A DNA stretch of 5,372 nucleotides from Planctomycetaceae bacterium. Its GTDB lineage: Bacteria > Planctomycetota > Planctomycetia > Planctomycetales > Planctomycetaceae. The DNA lies in assembly GCA_020426065.1 (NCBI GenBank), contig JAGQQT010000311.1:1-5372 (forward strand), in the 5' to 3' direction. The notes under the pieces were generated by a model that made no database searches, was not told the DNA's origin, and saw only the letters and a program-made list of their open reading frames with translations. Shown in pieces: positions 5,122-5,372 of the stretch (its first letter is position 1; every line of letters begins with the position of its first letter). Made by a program: the position numbers and the translations under genes.

Positions 5122-5372
5122 ATGAGCAATCACGATTCCGATCAATTTGGATTGTTCCCACGAATCATTGGGGCCGTCTTCGGTTTAACCTTCGGGGGAA
5201 TTGGTCTGACACTCCTGATTTCGCTCTGGAGCGTGCCGTTTCATTCATTCCATTCGCCACCCATGTTCTTTCGCATCACGGGCAGCCTGATGTCCCTCCC
5301 TTTCATCGCGATCGGTCTGGGAACTCTTTATCAAATCATTGCTGGAAAACCTGTCAGTCCCGCCAGGCGAAT
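5122..5372 (+). CDS. N-terminal part of a small membrane protein, unknown function
   Basis: An ATG at 5122 opens a frame that stays open to the window edge, giving 83 residues. Residues 15-36 (IIGAVFGLTFGGIGLTLLIS) and 56-75 (LMSLPFIAIGLGTLYQIIAG) are two likely membrane helices. The short His/Phe/Pro-rich loop between them (FHSFHSPPMFF) would lie on one side of the membrane. A basic stretch (KPVSPARR) starts the next segment. No good ribosome site precedes the start, so a different start outside this ATG cannot be excluded, but the protein-like frame is convincing. It lies 66 bases after the rpsT terminator and so is probably a separate unit. I do not recognise the family, and the C-terminal part is missing. 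Confidence 0.7.
   Translation, partial: MSNHDSDQFGLFPRIIGAVFGLTFGGIGLTLLISLWSVPFHSFHSPPMFFRITGSLMSLPFIAIGLGTLYQIIAGKPVSPARR

Noticed and set aside
1..5372. CRISPR array, insertion sequence, tRNA or rRNA gene
   Set aside because: No regularly spaced repeats, transposase-like frame, terminal inverted repeats or clover-leaf segments were seen on either strand.

Overview
The window looks like a chromosomal segment of a planctomycete, probably a Planctomycetaceae-type lineage. The evidence is a run of exported, low-complexity, Cys/His/Tyr/Pro-rich small proteins whose aromatic C-terminal blocks resemble families I associate with planctomycetes, long spacers, weak or variable Shine-Dalgarno sequences and roughly 50-55% GC. 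The genus assignment is inference; no rRNA or tRNA gene is present to test it.

Layout from left to right. (1) Positions 1-189 hold the 3' end of a rightward gene whose last 62 residues have a BON-like look. (2) Positions 190-445 are non-coding and contain a GC-rich hairpin (262-286) and a strong leftward intrinsic terminator (356-392). (3) Positions 446-2622 hold three leftward genes, read in the order 2622>2044, 1962>1267, 1180>446. They are 81 and 86 bases apart, all encode proteins with signal peptides, and the terminator closes the unit. The middle product has 14 cysteines in 40 residues. The last has a CPxC / CxxCxGxG cysteine block. The first is His-rich with an aromatic C-terminal domain. 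(4) Positions 2623-3152 are a 530-base spacer that holds a diverged copy of the element seen around 250-291. (5) Positions 3153-4304 hold a leftward gene for an exported alpha/beta hydrolase with a clear GHSHG nucleophile elbow and extra cysteines. (6) Positions 4305-4729 are a divergent intergenic region with two small palindromes, a doubtful 25-codon ORF and a candidate promoter for the next gene. (7) Positions 4730-5002 are rpsT (ribosomal protein S20), followed by an intrinsic terminator. (8) From 5122 to the end is the start of a small membrane protein, cut by the window edge.

How the genes may work together: rpsT is housekeeping and sits as its own transcription unit. The three-gene operon is the interesting part. 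All products should leave the cytoplasm, two carry dense thiol clusters and two are rich in histidine, so they may form a disulfide-linked envelope or surface structure, or an extracytoplasmic metal-binding layer. The neighbouring hydrolase is also exported and cysteine-bearing, but it has a separate start region, and a functional link is only suggested by proximity. No CRISPR array, insertion sequence, tRNA or rRNA was seen.
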